Part shown: piece after piece, positions 45,713 to 54,450 of the stretch
Layout: every line of letters begins with the position of its first letter
Position numbering within the stretch: the first letter of the stretch is position 1
From: an uncultured Paracoccus sp.
Lineage (GTDB): Bacteria; Pseudomonadota; Alphaproteobacteria; Rhodobacterales; Rhodobacteraceae
Assembly: GCA_934533075.1 (NCBI GenBank)
Contig: CAKTBJ010000014.1
Span: 1-61,360, forward strand
Direction: 5' to 3'
DNA length: 61,360 bases
Translations under genes and position numbers: made by a program
Notes under the pieces: model-generated
Told to the model about the DNA's origin: nothing
The model's database searches: none
Seen by the model: only the letters and a program-made list of their open reading frames with translations

Positions 45713-46446
45713 ACCGCGCCCTCGCCCCCCTCGCCGCGACCGCCGGCTTCCTGCTGCTGTGGCAGGGGCTTGTCCTCGCGACCGGCCTGCCGCCCTTCCT
45801 GCTGCCCGGCCCGCGCGCCGTGGCCGAGGCGCTGCTGACCCATCGCGACGTGCTGGCCCGCGCCGTGCTGCGCACCTCGACCGAGATCCTCGCCGGCTTT
45901 GCGCTGGGCGCCGGCACCGGCGCGGTGCTGGCGGTGCTGATGGCCTCCTCGCGCCGGCTGGCGGCGGGGCTGCGCCCGGTGCTGCTGCTGTCGCAGGTCA
46001 TCCCGACCTTTGCGCTGGCGCCGATCCTGACGCTGTGGCTGGGCTATGGCATGGCGCCGAAGATCGTCGTGGCGGCGCTGATCTGCTTTTTCCCGGTCGC
46101 CTCGGGCTTTTTCGACGGGCTGATGCGCACGGCGCCGGCCTGCCTCGACCTGGCGCAGACGATGGGCGCCGGGCATTGGCGGGTGATGCGCCATATCCGC
46201 ATCCCCGCGGCGCTGCCGATGCTGGGCAGCGGGCTGAAGCTGGCGGCGGTCTATGCGCCGGTGGGCGCGGTGATCGGGGAATGGGTCGGCGGCTCGGAAG
46301 GGCTGGGCGCGGTGATGATCCATGCCAACGGCCGCATGCGGATCGACCTCAGCTTTGCGGCGCTGGCGCTGGTGACGCTGATCGCGCTGGGCTTTCACGC
46401 GCTGGTCAGCCGGGCAGTGGCGCGGGGATTCGCGCGCTTTGCCTGA
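45709..46446 (+). CDS. thiX: Thiamin-pyrimidine ABC transporter, permease
   Basis: The protein has 245 residues and about six TM helices. The EAA-type cytoplasmic loop is QTMGAGHWRVMRHIRIPAALP. LSQVIPTFALAPILTLWLGYG and IGEWVGGSEGLGAVMIHANG are typical of the SsuC/ThiX family. It forms the membrane pore for the ThiY ligand. It ends three bases before the convergent Lrp gene. Confidence 0.93.
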   Translation: MNRALAPLAATAGFLLLWQGLVLATGLPPFLLPGPRAVAEALLTHRDVLARAVLRTSTEILAGFALGAGTGAVLAVLMASSRRLAAGLRPVLLLSQVIPTFALAPILTLWLGYGMAPKIVVAALICFFPVASGFFDGLMRTAPACLDLAQTMGAGHWRVMRHIRIPAALPMLGSGLKLAAVYAPVGAVIGEWVGGSEGLGAVMIHANGRMRIDLSFAALALVTLIALGFHALVSRAVARGFARFA

Positions 46447-46449
46447 GGC

Positions 46450-46881
46450 CTAGCGGCTGCCTGCCCGGCGGGTGGACAGCAGCAGGTTGGTTTCCGAGGT
46501 CATCACCCCCTCGATATTGCGGATGCGGCGGATCACTTCGTCCAGTTCGATCAGCGATTCGGCGGCCAGCTCGACGATGATGTCCCAGCGGCCATTGGTC
46601 GAATGCACCGCCCCCACCGCCGGCAACCCGGTCAGCCGCGCGGTGATGCGCTCGCCGCCGCGCCCCTCGATGCCGATCAGCATCAGCGCCCGCACCGGCG
46701 CCTCGGTCACATCCGCCCGCGTCAGGGCGGTGAAACCCGCGATCTCGCCCGCCGCCTGCAACCGCTCCATCCGCGCGCGCACCGTCGCCCGGCTGACCCG
46801 CAGCCGCGCGGCCAGCTCGGAAATCGGCGCGCGGCCGTCGCGGCGCAACTCGGCCACCAGCCGCTGGTCCAGATCGTCCAT
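46450..46881 (-). CDS. Lrp/AsnC family transcriptional regulator
   Basis: The protein has 143 residues. The N-terminal winged helix-turn-helix (LDQRLVAELRRDGRAPISE, then LRVSRATVRARMERL) and the C-terminal RAM effector domain (VRALMLIGIEG; WDIIVELAAESLIELDEVI) are complete. It is divergent from arginase across 109 bp, the usual layout for an amino-acid-responsive activator or repressor of the adjacent genes. The ligand is probably arginine or ornithine, by context only. Start 46881 is preferred to an ATG 10 codons upstream. Confidence 0.92.
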   Translation of the reverse strand: MDDLDQRLVAELRRDGRAPISELAARLRVSRATVRARMERLQAAGEIAGFTALTRADVTEAPVRALMLIGIEGRGGERITARLTGLPAVGAVHSTNGRWDIIVELAAESLIELDEVIRRIRNIEGVMTSETNLLLSTRRAGSR

Positions 46882-46905
46882 TCTGGCGAAACTCCGTGCC
46901 GTTTT

Positions 46906-46921
46906 GCGCAATCACCTGCGC
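46906..46921. promoter_or_regulatory. Candidate Lrp-type operator in the regulator-arginase spacer
   Basis: An inverted repeat GCGCA-N6-TGCGC lies centrally in the divergent spacer, 25 bases before the regulator start. Placement suits autoregulation and arginase control. No consensus was tested. Confidence 0.35.
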
Positions 46922-46990
46922 GATCTAGACATAAATCTCATTGAAGTCACCACGAATCGAACAGACATCTTGCCCGCAAAGGAGCAAGAC

Positions 46991-47917
46991 ATGAGCAGAA
47001 TTTCCCTGATCGGCGCGCCGGTCGATTCCGGCCAGCGCAATCGCGGCTGCCTGATGGGACCGGCCGCCTATCGCATCGCCGGCCTCGAATCGGTGCTGCG
47101 CGACCTCGGCCACAGCGTCACCGATACCGGCGACGCCGCACCGCAGGCCCTGCCCAAGGCCGCCTGCGCCAACCCCGCCGTGGACCAGCTTGACGAGACG
47201 CTGGGCTGGACCGCCGAACTGCGCGCCCGCGTGGCCGCGACGCTGGACGCGGGCGAGATGCCGGTGGTGCTGGGCGGGGATCACAGCCTCGCCCTCGGCT
47301 CGGTCGCCGGGGCCGCCGAACATGCCGCCCGCGCCGGCAAGCCGTTGTTCCTGCTGTGGCTGGACGCGCATAGCGATTTCCACACCCCGCTGACCACGGT
47401 GTCGGGCAACCTGCACGGCACCCCCGTCGCCTATATCGCCGGGCGCGAGGGCTTCGCGCCCTTCCCGCCCTTCCCGGCGCCGGTGCCGCAGCAGAACATC
47501 TGCCTGTTCGGTATCCGCAGCGTCGATGCCGCCGAATCCGCCGCCCTGCGCGAGACCGAGATCGTCGTGGACGACATGCGCGTCCTGGACGAGCGCGGCG
47601 TCGTCGCACCCCTGCGCGAATTCCTCGACCGGGTGCGCGCGGCCGGCGGGATGCTGCATGTCTCGCTGGACGTGGATTTCCTCGACCCGGCCATCGCCCC
47701 GGCCGTGGGCACCACCGTTCCCGGCGGCGCCACCTTCCGCGAGGCGCATCTGGTCTGCGAGCTTCTGCACGAATCCGGGCTGATGACCTCGCTGGACCTG
47801 GTGGAACTGAACCCCTTCCTGGACGAGCGCGGCCGCACCGCCCGGTTGATGGTGGACCTTGCCGGTTCGCTGTTCGGCAAGAAGGTCTTCGACCGCCCCA
47901 CCCGCAGCTTTCATTGA
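46991..47917 (+). CDS. rocF: Arginase
   Basis: The protein has 308 residues. All manganese-site motifs are present: VVLGGDHSLALG, LDAHSDFHTP and LHVSLDVDFLDPAIAP; the N terminus ISLIGAPVDSGQRNRGC is also typical. It hydrolyses arginine to ornithine and urea. AAGGAG at 46979-46984 sets the ATG at 46991. Ornithine cyclodeaminase follows after eight bases, giving an arginine-to-proline module. Confidence 0.95.
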   Translation: MSRISLIGAPVDSGQRNRGCLMGPAAYRIAGLESVLRDLGHSVTDTGDAAPQALPKAACANPAVDQLDETLGWTAELRARVAATLDAGEMPVVLGGDHSLALGSVAGAAEHAARAGKPLFLLWLDAHSDFHTPLTTVSGNLHGTPVAYIAGREGFAPFPPFPAPVPQQNICLFGIRSVDAAESAALRETEIVVDDMRVLDERGVVAPLREFLDRVRAAGGMLHVSLDVDFLDPAIAPAVGTTVPGGATFREAHLVCELLHESGLMTSLDLVELNPFLDERGRTARLMVDLAGSLFGKKVFDRPTRSFH

Positions 47918-47925
47918 GTAGCCCC

Positions 47926-48972
47926 ATGCAAAAGCCTTCCAAGACCGCCCTCGTCCCCTTCGTCAGCGTCGAGAACATGATGCGGCTGGTGCTGCATGTC
48001 GGCATCGAGGAGATGCTGCTGGGCCTCGCGGCCGAGATCGAGGCCGATTTCGCCCGCTGGCCGCTGTTCGACAAGACGCCGCGCGTGGCCAGCCATTCCG
48101 ACGTGGGCGTGATCGAGCTGATGCCGACCTCGGACGGGGAAACCTACGGCTTCAAATACGTGAACGGCCATCCCTCGAACACCAAGCAGGGCTTGCAGAC
48201 CGTCACCGCCTTCGGGCTGCTGGCGGATGTGGCGACGGGTTATCCGCTGATGCTGTCGGAGATGACCATCCTGACCGCGCTGCGCACCGCCGCGACCAGC
48301 GCGATGGCGGCGAAATGGCTGGCGCCGAAGGGGGCTGCGGTCATGGCGATGATCGGCAACGGCGCGCAGGCCGAATTCCAGGCCGTGGCCTTCAAGGCCA
48401 TCTGCGGCGTCACCGAGGTGCGGCTTTACGACCTCGATCCCGCCGCCACCGAGAAATGCGCGCGCAACCTTGCCGGGCGCGGCCTGACCGTGGTCCCCTG
48501 CAAAAGCGCCGAGGAGGCGATCATGGGCGCCCGGATCGTCACCACCTGCACCGCCGACAAGCAATATGCCACCATCCTGACCGACAACATGATCGGAAGC
48601 GGCGTGCATATCAACGCGGTCGGCGGCGACTGCCCCGGCAAGACGGAACTGCATCGCGACATCCTGATGCGGTCGGGCATCTTCGTGGAATACCCGCCGC
48701 AGACCCGCATCGAGGGCGAAATCCAGCAGCTTGATCCCGACCACCCGGTGACGGAGCTGTGGCAGGTCATCACCGGCGCCGTGCCGGGGCGGCAGGATGC
48801 GCGCCAGATCACGCTGTTCGACAGTGTGGGCTTCGCCATCGAGGACTTTTCGGCCCTGCGCTATGTCCATTCGCGCCTGAAGGGCACCAGCTTCTTCCAG
48901 GACCTCGACATGATCGCCGACCCGGACGATCCGCGCGACCTGTTCGGCATGCTGCTGCGGGCGGCCGGCTAG
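47926..48972 (+). CDS. Ornithine cyclodeaminase
   Basis: The protein has 348 residues, family-typical. The NAD-binding fold is at MAMIGNGAQAEFQAVAF; substrate-region residues lie in KYVNGHPSNTKQGLQTV and HINAVGGDCPGKTELHRD. It converts ornithine to proline and ammonia. The ATG at 47926 is preferred; a TTG at 47914 would add four residues. It is the last gene before convergence with the cyanophycin operon. Confidence 0.93.
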   Translation: MQKPSKTALVPFVSVENMMRLVLHVGIEEMLLGLAAEIEADFARWPLFDKTPRVASHSDVGVIELMPTSDGETYGFKYVNGHPSNTKQGLQTVTAFGLLADVATGYPLMLSEMTILTALRTAATSAMAAKWLAPKGAAVMAMIGNGAQAEFQAVAFKAICGVTEVRLYDLDPAATEKCARNLAGRGLTVVPCKSAEEAIMGARIVTTCTADKQYATILTDNMIGSGVHINAVGGDCPGKTELHRDILMRSGIFVEYPPQTRIEGEIQQLDPDHPVTELWQVITGAVPGRQDARQITLFDSVGFAIEDFSALRYVHSRLKGTSFFQDLDMIADPDDPRDLFGMLLRAAG

Positions 48973-49030
48973 AGCCTGTCCGCCGAAAGCGGCCTCCGGT
49001 TTCGCCGCAAGACAGGCGGCAACGACGCAT

Positions 49031-49074
49031 CCGGCGGCTGTCCGGCGCCTCTTTCCGCACCGGGCAGCCGCCGG
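49031..49074. terminator. Inverted repeat between convergent operons
   Basis: A 10-bp stem (CCGGCGGCTG at 49031 with CAGCCGCCGG at 49065) spans a 24-base loop between ornithine cyclodeaminase and the minus-strand cyanophycin genes. No T tract; it may act as a transcript boundary. Confidence 0.45.
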
Positions 49075-49095
49075 GGGCGCCCCACCCTGTCGGGG

Positions 49096-49491
49096 TCATT
49101 CCTCGGCGGGGGCTTCCGGCTCGGGCTGTCCCGGCTCCGGCAGGTTGTCCAGCGAGAACGCCTCCGCCTCGTAATAGGCGGCGCAGGCGCCGTGCCAGAC
49201 GGCTTCCAGCCCCCCGCTGCTGCCGGTATTGACCGCCTGCGTCGCCGCCTCGATCAGGCGATGCGCCGGGGGCATGTCGCGCAGCTCGATCCCGGCGAGG
49301 TCGAGGTAATTCGTCACATGCCCCTCCAGCTCGGCCGGCGAGAGGCCCCGGTCCTTCAGCGCCAGAACGGTGCCGGCCACCGCCAGCGGCGAGGTAAAGC
49401 GGCGCCGCGCGGCGGCGACGGCGGGGGCGGCCTTCTGCTGGACCTCCGCATCCGACAGCAGGCGGGTCAGCGTCTCGGTATCGAAATACAT
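49096..49491 (-). CDS. Unknown protein in the cyanophycin operon, 131 aa
   Basis: I do not recognise the family. The protein is soluble and helix-rich (TLTRLLSDAEVQQKAAPAVA, LAVAGTVLALKDRGLSPAE) with an acidic Pro/Glu tail (LPEPGQPEPEAPAEE). A strong AAGGAG lies six bases before the ATG. It is third after cphA and the cyanophycinase on the same strand, 30 bases from the latter, so it may serve granule assembly, regulation or degradation. This is inferred from position only. Confidence 0.7.
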   Translation of the reverse strand: MYFDTETLTRLLSDAEVQQKAAPAVAAARRRFTSPLAVAGTVLALKDRGLSPAELEGHVTNYLDLAGIELRDMPPAHRLIEAATQAVNTGSSGGLEAVWHGACAAYYEAEAFSLDNLPEPGQPEPEAPAEE

Positions 49492-49521
49492 GCTTTCTCC
49501 TTTTCGGGGTTCGGGGCGGCG

Positions 49522-51702
49522 TCAACCGTGGCGGTCGCGGATGCTCTGGATGTCCAGAAGCCCGCTGCCGTCACCATCGGGATGATAGCGCAAGGCGATC
49601 GGCGATTCGACCGGCTGGCCGGGGCGGCCATCGGCATCGGGCTGGTCGCAGCATTCCGCGATCACCTGCCGCACCAGCCGGTCCAGCGCCTCGGCGGCCC
49701 GGACCGGGTCGCCCGCGCGCGTGACCGTGCCCTTGCGCAGGTCGATCACGTCGCCGGGCAGGGCGAAATGCAGCCTTGTGCCCATCGCGGTGAAATCGTC
49801 GCCCTGCAACTCGGTCTGCTTCAGGTCGATCTCGATCAGGACCGCGCCCAGCGCGCCGATCACCGTCAGCGCGGTATTGTCGCGGTTGGTGACCACGCCG
49901 CTGTCCTCAAGGATACCGACGCCGCAGCGCACGCCCTCCTCGGCGCAGGCGACGGCCAGCCGGCCCAGCCGCCCCACCGATTGCAGGTTCTGGTCGACGA
50001 TGGCGCCGCCGAAGATGCCCAGGCCCTCCTGGATCACCAGCCCGCGCCGGCCCATGTCCGAGGCGATGCCGAAGCGCAGGGCCTCGTAGCTGGTGCCGCC
50101 GGCGATCATGAAGCCCGACAGCGCCGAGGCCGCGCCCGACACCGCCACCACGGTGCCGCCGGCGGCATGGGCGTCGATGACGGCTTGCAGGACCGGCGTG
50201 ACCTCGCCCCGGTGCAGCAGGGTCTCGATCAGGCGGATCTGGTTGCCGCCGGTCAGCAGGATGGTTTTCAGGCCCGCCAGCCGCGCGACCAGTTCGGTGT
50301 CGCGGCCCAGGCGTTCCACGTTGTCGATGGTGATGCCGAAATCCAGCGCCTCGATGCCCCGGTCGGCAAAGGCGCGGACATAGCGGCGGGCCTCGTCGCC
50401 GGCATCGGCCGAGGCGGCGGCGATGATCCCCACCGGGCCTTGCGCCTGCGCCACCACCGGATCGAACAGCGCCGCCTCGCGCAGCGGGGTGGAGCCGAGC
50501 AGCATTAGCCGCGCCCCCTTGCCCGGCTTGGCGCCATAGTCGCGGGCCAGCGCCGAGCGCCGGTTCTCGGCCAGTTGCGCGGCGTTCAGCTTGCGCGTGG
50601 ACATGGCGGCGCGAAAGCCGATGGCGGTCATGCGGAAATCGCGGTCGCGCTCGCACATCAGGGTGCGGGTCTCGGGGGTGCGGGTGAATTCGATGGTGGT
50701 GGCATAGCCGCCCTTCGGCTCGATGGCGCGGGCGCGGTCGGCGGGATAGCTGTCGGGATCGCCCAGCACCAGCCGGGCCAGCAGGTCGTAAAGCGTATAG
50801 GCCCCGAACACATTGCGCAGCGAGCGCGCCGGCGCCCGATAGGCCACATCGCGCCGCGTCACCGGGCGCTTGTCCGGCCCCGGCAGCACCATGCCGGCGT
50901 CCAGGTCGATGGCGTCGCCGTCATCGACATAGCTGAAGGTGATGTTCTCGAAGGCATGGCGGCGGCGGTCGCGGCGCGCGCCCTTCATGTCCAGCACGAA
51001 GGCCCCGAACTCGCCCACGACATGACCGCGGCTGCCGTCGATGAACAGGGCGGTGTTCTCGTCCACGCCGAAGCCGAAGCGGGTGCGGCTGGCCGCCATC
51101 GCGACGATCAGCCGCCCCAGCCGGCCGCGCTTGATGAAATGCTGGTCCACGATGCCCCAGCGGAAAAAGCCCAAGCCCTTGCCCAGCAGCAGGCCGGGTT
51201 GGCCGGGATCCGTCACGACGCCATAGGTGGCGGCCTCCAGCGAGGTGCCGCCCTCGATCATCACCTGCGACATGATCGCCGCGCCCGCCGACGAGCCGGC
51301 GATCAGCCCGCCCGCCGCATGGGTTTCGCGGATCGCCGCCAGAACCGGGCTGTCCACGCCGTTCGGGGCCAGCGCAGCCGCAATCAGCGCCTGGTCGCCG
51401 CCGGTAAAGAACACGCTGCCGTAATCGCGCACCAGCGCCGCAACCTCGGGCCGGCGCGCGGCCTGCGCGGCGCCCGCGCCAAAGACCGGGGCCAGCGCCA
51501 CGTCGAAGCCGTGGGCGCGAAACACCGCCACGGTTTCGGCCCCCACGGCTTCCGGCTCGCCCGAGGCGGTGGGAAAGACCAGGATCCGCCCGCCGGACAG
51601 CGCGTGCATCCCGGTATAGACGGGGCCGTTATCGTCCTCCAGCCGGCCGCCGATCACGGCCAGCTTGGGGTTGTTCCCCGTCCGGGTCTGGTCCTTCATC
51701 AT
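49522..51702 (-). CDS. cphB: Tandem cyanophycinase (active first domain, degenerate second domain)
   Basis: The protein has 726 residues, over twice the usual cyanophycinase length. Domain 1 (about 12-330) has the full set: GGDQ 101-104, nucleophile Ser138 in GSSAG, DQHF 186-189 and Glu215. Domain 2 (about 395-700) keeps GGNQ 485-488 and Glu599 but reads VSGAA in place of GSSAG (Ser522 remains) and DQNL in place of DQHF, so the histidine is lost. It should cleave cyanophycin to beta-Asp-Arg through domain 1; domain 2 may bind polymer or hold a partner. It starts 12 bases past the cphA stop; ATGs at 51702 and 51699 are equally possible. Confidence 0.88.
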   Translation of the reverse strand: MMKDQTRTGNNPKLAVIGGRLEDDNGPVYTGMHALSGGRILVFPTASGEPEAVGAETVAVFRAHGFDVALAPVFGAGAAQAARRPEVAALVRDYGSVFFTGGDQALIAAALAPNGVDSPVLAAIRETHAAGGLIAGSSAGAAIMSQVMIEGGTSLEAATYGVVTDPGQPGLLLGKGLGFFRWGIVDQHFIKRGRLGRLIVAMAASRTRFGFGVDENTALFIDGSRGHVVGEFGAFVLDMKGARRDRRRHAFENITFSYVDDGDAIDLDAGMVLPGPDKRPVTRRDVAYRAPARSLRNVFGAYTLYDLLARLVLGDPDSYPADRARAIEPKGGYATTIEFTRTPETRTLMCERDRDFRMTAIGFRAAMSTRKLNAAQLAENRRSALARDYGAKPGKGARLMLLGSTPLREAALFDPVVAQAQGPVGIIAAASADAGDEARRYVRAFADRGIEALDFGITIDNVERLGRDTELVARLAGLKTILLTGGNQIRLIETLLHRGEVTPVLQAVIDAHAAGGTVVAVSGAASALSGFMIAGGTSYEALRFGIASDMGRRGLVIQEGLGIFGGAIVDQNLQSVGRLGRLAVACAEEGVRCGVGILEDSGVVTNRDNTALTVIGALGAVLIEIDLKQTELQGDDFTAMGTRLHFALPGDVIDLRKGTVTRAGDPVRAAEALDRLVRQVIAECCDQPDADGRPGQPVESPIALRYHPDGDGSGLLDIQSIRDRHG

Positions 51703-51714
51703 GCGCCGCCGCGA

Positions 51715-54435
51715 TCACTGATCGGGAGCGATCAGCACGCCGCGCCCGTCCTCGACCACGCGATAGCCCGCGGGAATGTCGAAACCGCCGTCCTGCATGC
51801 GCCGCGCCACGCGGTCCTCCTGGGGTTCGGCCCCGAAGGCGGGGGTGAACTGGATGATCTGCTTCCACGACCGGGTGATGGCCTCGCAGAAGAACAGGAT
51901 CAGGTCGTCCCTTTGCGCCATGTTCAGCGCGGTGGCAAGGGCGGCCTGCTCCTCCTCGACGATCTCGATGGCGTCCTCGGGCACGCCGAGGTCGATCAGC
52001 GATTGCCGCATCAGGCGCGGCATCTCGTCCGGGGCGCGGTTGCGCAGGTCGTCGTCGCGGTGGCAGATATAGTGATCGAAATGGCCGGCGACCTTGGCGG
52101 CGATGGCGCGGGCGTCCTCGTCGCGGCGGTCGCCGGGGCAGGTCACGCAGATGATGCGCTTGCCGCGCGGCTTCAGCCGGTCCACGAGGTCCACCATCGC
52201 GCCCACGGCGGCCTCGTTATGGCCATAGTCGAGGATGACGCGGAAGCCGTGCTCGTCATAGACGTTCATGCGGCCGGGCGACTGGAAGAAGGTGTTGTCG
52301 AAGGTGCGCAGCCCGGTGCGGATCTGGTCCAGCGTCTTGCCCAGCGCAAAGGCCATGCCGGCGGCGAACATGGCGTTTTCCACGTTGTGCAGGGCCTTGC
52401 CCTCCAAGGTGGCCGGGATCAGATGCGTCCACATCAGCGGGATATGGGTGCCGTTGTCATAGATCACGATCTGGTCGCCATTCAGCCCCTGCTCCAGCAC
52501 CACCGCGCGCTTGCCGAGGCGGATATGCTCGCGCACCAGCTCATGCTCGGGGTTGCGGGTAACGTAAAGGATGTGCTTGGCCGGCGAGTGGCTGGCCATC
52601 TTCAGCGTATATTCGTTATCGGCGTTCAGCACGACGGTATCGCGGGTGACTTCGGCGATGACGCGCTTGACGCGGGCCAGCCCGTCCAGCGTATCGACGC
52701 CGCCCAGCCCCAGATGGTCCGAGGTCACGTTCAGCACCGCACCCACGTCGCAGAAATGATAGCCCAGCCCCGAGCGCACGATGCCGCCGCGCGCCGTTTC
52801 CAGCACGGCGATGTCCACCGAGGGGTCGCGCAGCACCATCTTGGCCGAGACCGGGCCGGTCATGTCGCCCTTCACCGTGACGTTGCCGTCGATATAGACC
52901 GCATCGGTCGAGGTCTGGCCGACCACATGCCCGGCCATCTTCAGGATATGGGCCAGCATGCGCGCGCAAGTGGTCTTGCCGTTGGTGCCGGTCAGCGCCG
53001 CGATCGGCACGCGCGAGGGCGCGCCCGGCGGGAACAGCATATCCATGATCTTGCCGCCCACGTCGCGCGGCTTGCCCTCGGAGGGCGCGATATGCATCCG
53101 CAGGCCGGGGCCGGCATTGATCTCGCAGATGCCGCCGCCGGTCTCGCGATAGGACCGGGTGATGTCGGTGGTCAGGAAATCCACCGCCCCCACGTCCAGC
53201 CCGATGGCGCGGATGGCGCGCTCGGCCATCAGCTTGTTGTCGGGGTGGATGGTGTCGGTGCAGTCCACCGCCGTGCCGCCGGTCGAGATATTGGCGGTCT
53301 TGCGCAGATAGACCTCCTGCCCCTCCGGGGGGACGGTCTCGGGCGTATAGCCGCGTTCCTCCAGCAGTTTCAGCGCCTGCGCGTCCAGTTCGAGGCGGGT
53401 CAGCACGTTCTCGTGCCCGACGCCCCGGCGGGGGTCGCGGTTCACGATCTCGACCAGTTCCGCGATGGTATGGCTGCCGTCGCCCCGGACATGGCCCGGC
53501 ACACGGCGGGCGGCGGCGACCAGTTCGCCATCCACCACCAGCAGGCGGTGATCGTCGCCGTTGAGCATGCTCTCCACCACGACCGCGCTGCCCTCGGCAT
53601 CGGCCAGCGCGAAGGCGGCCACCACCCCGGCCTCGTCGGTGACGTTCACCGTCACCCCACGCCCGTGATTGCCGTCCAGCGGCTTGACCACCACCGGATA
53701 GCCGATGCGGTCGGCGGCGGATACCGCCTCCTCCGCCTCATAGACCAGCCGCTGCCGGGGCACCGGCAGGCCCAGGTCGGACAGAAGCTGGTTGCACAGG
53801 TTCTTGTCCGAGGCGATCTCGACCGCGATATGCGAGGTCCGGCTGGTCAGCGCCGCCTCGATCCGCTTGCCGAACTTGCCCTGCCCGATCTGGATCAGGC
53901 TGGCATCGTTCAGGCGATACCACGGGATGTCCCGTGCCTCGGCGGCGCGCACCAGCTCCATCGCCGACGGCCCGAGGCTGCGCTTGTCGGCGTAATGCAG
54001 GAAATCGTCCAGATCCTCCGACAGGTCCGCCGCCTCGTCCCGCGCGATGGCCGCCAGCAGGTCGCAGGCGACCTCGCCGGCCTCCAGCCCGATATCCTCG
54101 GAATCGAAGCTGTAGAAGACGCGCACCACCTCCGGGTCGTCTGTCGCCTCCGACCATGCCAGATCGCCGCGCTGGCCGGCGGCGCGTTGCAGCGCCAGCG
54201 CCAGATGGGCCAGCAGGTCGCCGATGTCCAGCCATCCGGCGCGCACGCCCGCCAGCCAGTCGGCATCCGCATCGCCCCAGCCCGGCAGCACGGCCAGCAG
54301 CCGGTCCAGCACCTGCCCGCCCATCTCGGCCAGACGCTCGGCATAGGCGGGCTTGATGGCGACGGTCAGCCGGATCAGCGGCTCGCGGGCGTGGACATTA
54401 GGGCCGACATAGACGGAAACGGAATCGATATTCAC
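51715..54435 (-). CDS. cphA: Cyanophycin synthetase
   Basis: The protein has 906 residues from GTG 54435, typical of CphA1. After an N-terminal domain (about 1-160) come the ATP-grasp domain (SDKNLCNQLLSDLGLPVP, YPVVVKPLDGNHGRGVTV, CEINAGPGLRMH) that adds aspartate and the Mur-ligase-like domain with P-loop LTGTNGKTTCARML (about 483-489) and ETARGGIVRSGLG that adds arginine. It makes the nitrogen and carbon store multi-L-arginyl-poly-L-aspartate from Asp, Arg and ATP. Upstream in-frame ATG at 54600 gives a non-conserved extension. The operon continues with the cyanophycinase. Confidence 0.95.
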   Translation of the reverse strand: MNIDSVSVYVGPNVHAREPLIRLTVAIKPAYAERLAEMGGQVLDRLLAVLPGWGDADADWLAGVRAGWLDIGDLLAHLALALQRAAGQRGDLAWSEATDDPEVVRVFYSFDSEDIGLEAGEVACDLLAAIARDEAADLSEDLDDFLHYADKRSLGPSAMELVRAAEARDIPWYRLNDASLIQIGQGKFGKRIEAALTSRTSHIAVEIASDKNLCNQLLSDLGLPVPRQRLVYEAEEAVSAADRIGYPVVVKPLDGNHGRGVTVNVTDEAGVVAAFALADAEGSAVVVESMLNGDDHRLLVVDGELVAAARRVPGHVRGDGSHTIAELVEIVNRDPRRGVGHENVLTRLELDAQALKLLEERGYTPETVPPEGQEVYLRKTANISTGGTAVDCTDTIHPDNKLMAERAIRAIGLDVGAVDFLTTDITRSYRETGGGICEINAGPGLRMHIAPSEGKPRDVGGKIMDMLFPPGAPSRVPIAALTGTNGKTTCARMLAHILKMAGHVVGQTSTDAVYIDGNVTVKGDMTGPVSAKMVLRDPSVDIAVLETARGGIVRSGLGYHFCDVGAVLNVTSDHLGLGGVDTLDGLARVKRVIAEVTRDTVVLNADNEYTLKMASHSPAKHILYVTRNPEHELVREHIRLGKRAVVLEQGLNGDQIVIYDNGTHIPLMWTHLIPATLEGKALHNVENAMFAAGMAFALGKTLDQIRTGLRTFDNTFFQSPGRMNVYDEHGFRVILDYGHNEAAVGAMVDLVDRLKPRGKRIICVTCPGDRRDEDARAIAAKVAGHFDHYICHRDDDLRNRAPDEMPRLMRQSLIDLGVPEDAIEIVEEEQAALATALNMAQRDDLILFFCEAITRSWKQIIQFTPAFGAEPQEDRVARRMQDGGFDIPAGYRVVEDGRGVLIAPDQ

Positions 54436-54442
54436 CGGCTGG

Positions 54443-54450
54443 TCCTTCTT
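54443..54450 (-). promoter_or_regulatory. cphA: Ribosome-binding site that fixes the cphA GTG start
   Basis: AAGAAGGA lies seven bases before the GTG at 54435, where CphA homology begins. This argues against the ATG at 54600. Confidence 0.75.

Larger units (their letters stand above)
45292..45730 (+). repeat. Degenerate tandem repeat at the thiZ-thiX junction
   Basis: Four gene junctions are spaced 140, 146 and 131 bases apart (45292, 45432, 45578, 45709). Around the second and third, 22 bases differ at one position: ACAGATGAACCGCATCCCGC at 45428 and the same with G for A at 45574. The sequence before each (CCGTTCGACAGCCGGA and CCGCTCGCCGGCCGGA) is also alike. The thiX start ATGAACCGC matches the second unit. 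This looks like old tandem duplication of the stretch around a ribosome-binding site and start codon. Confidence 0.65.
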
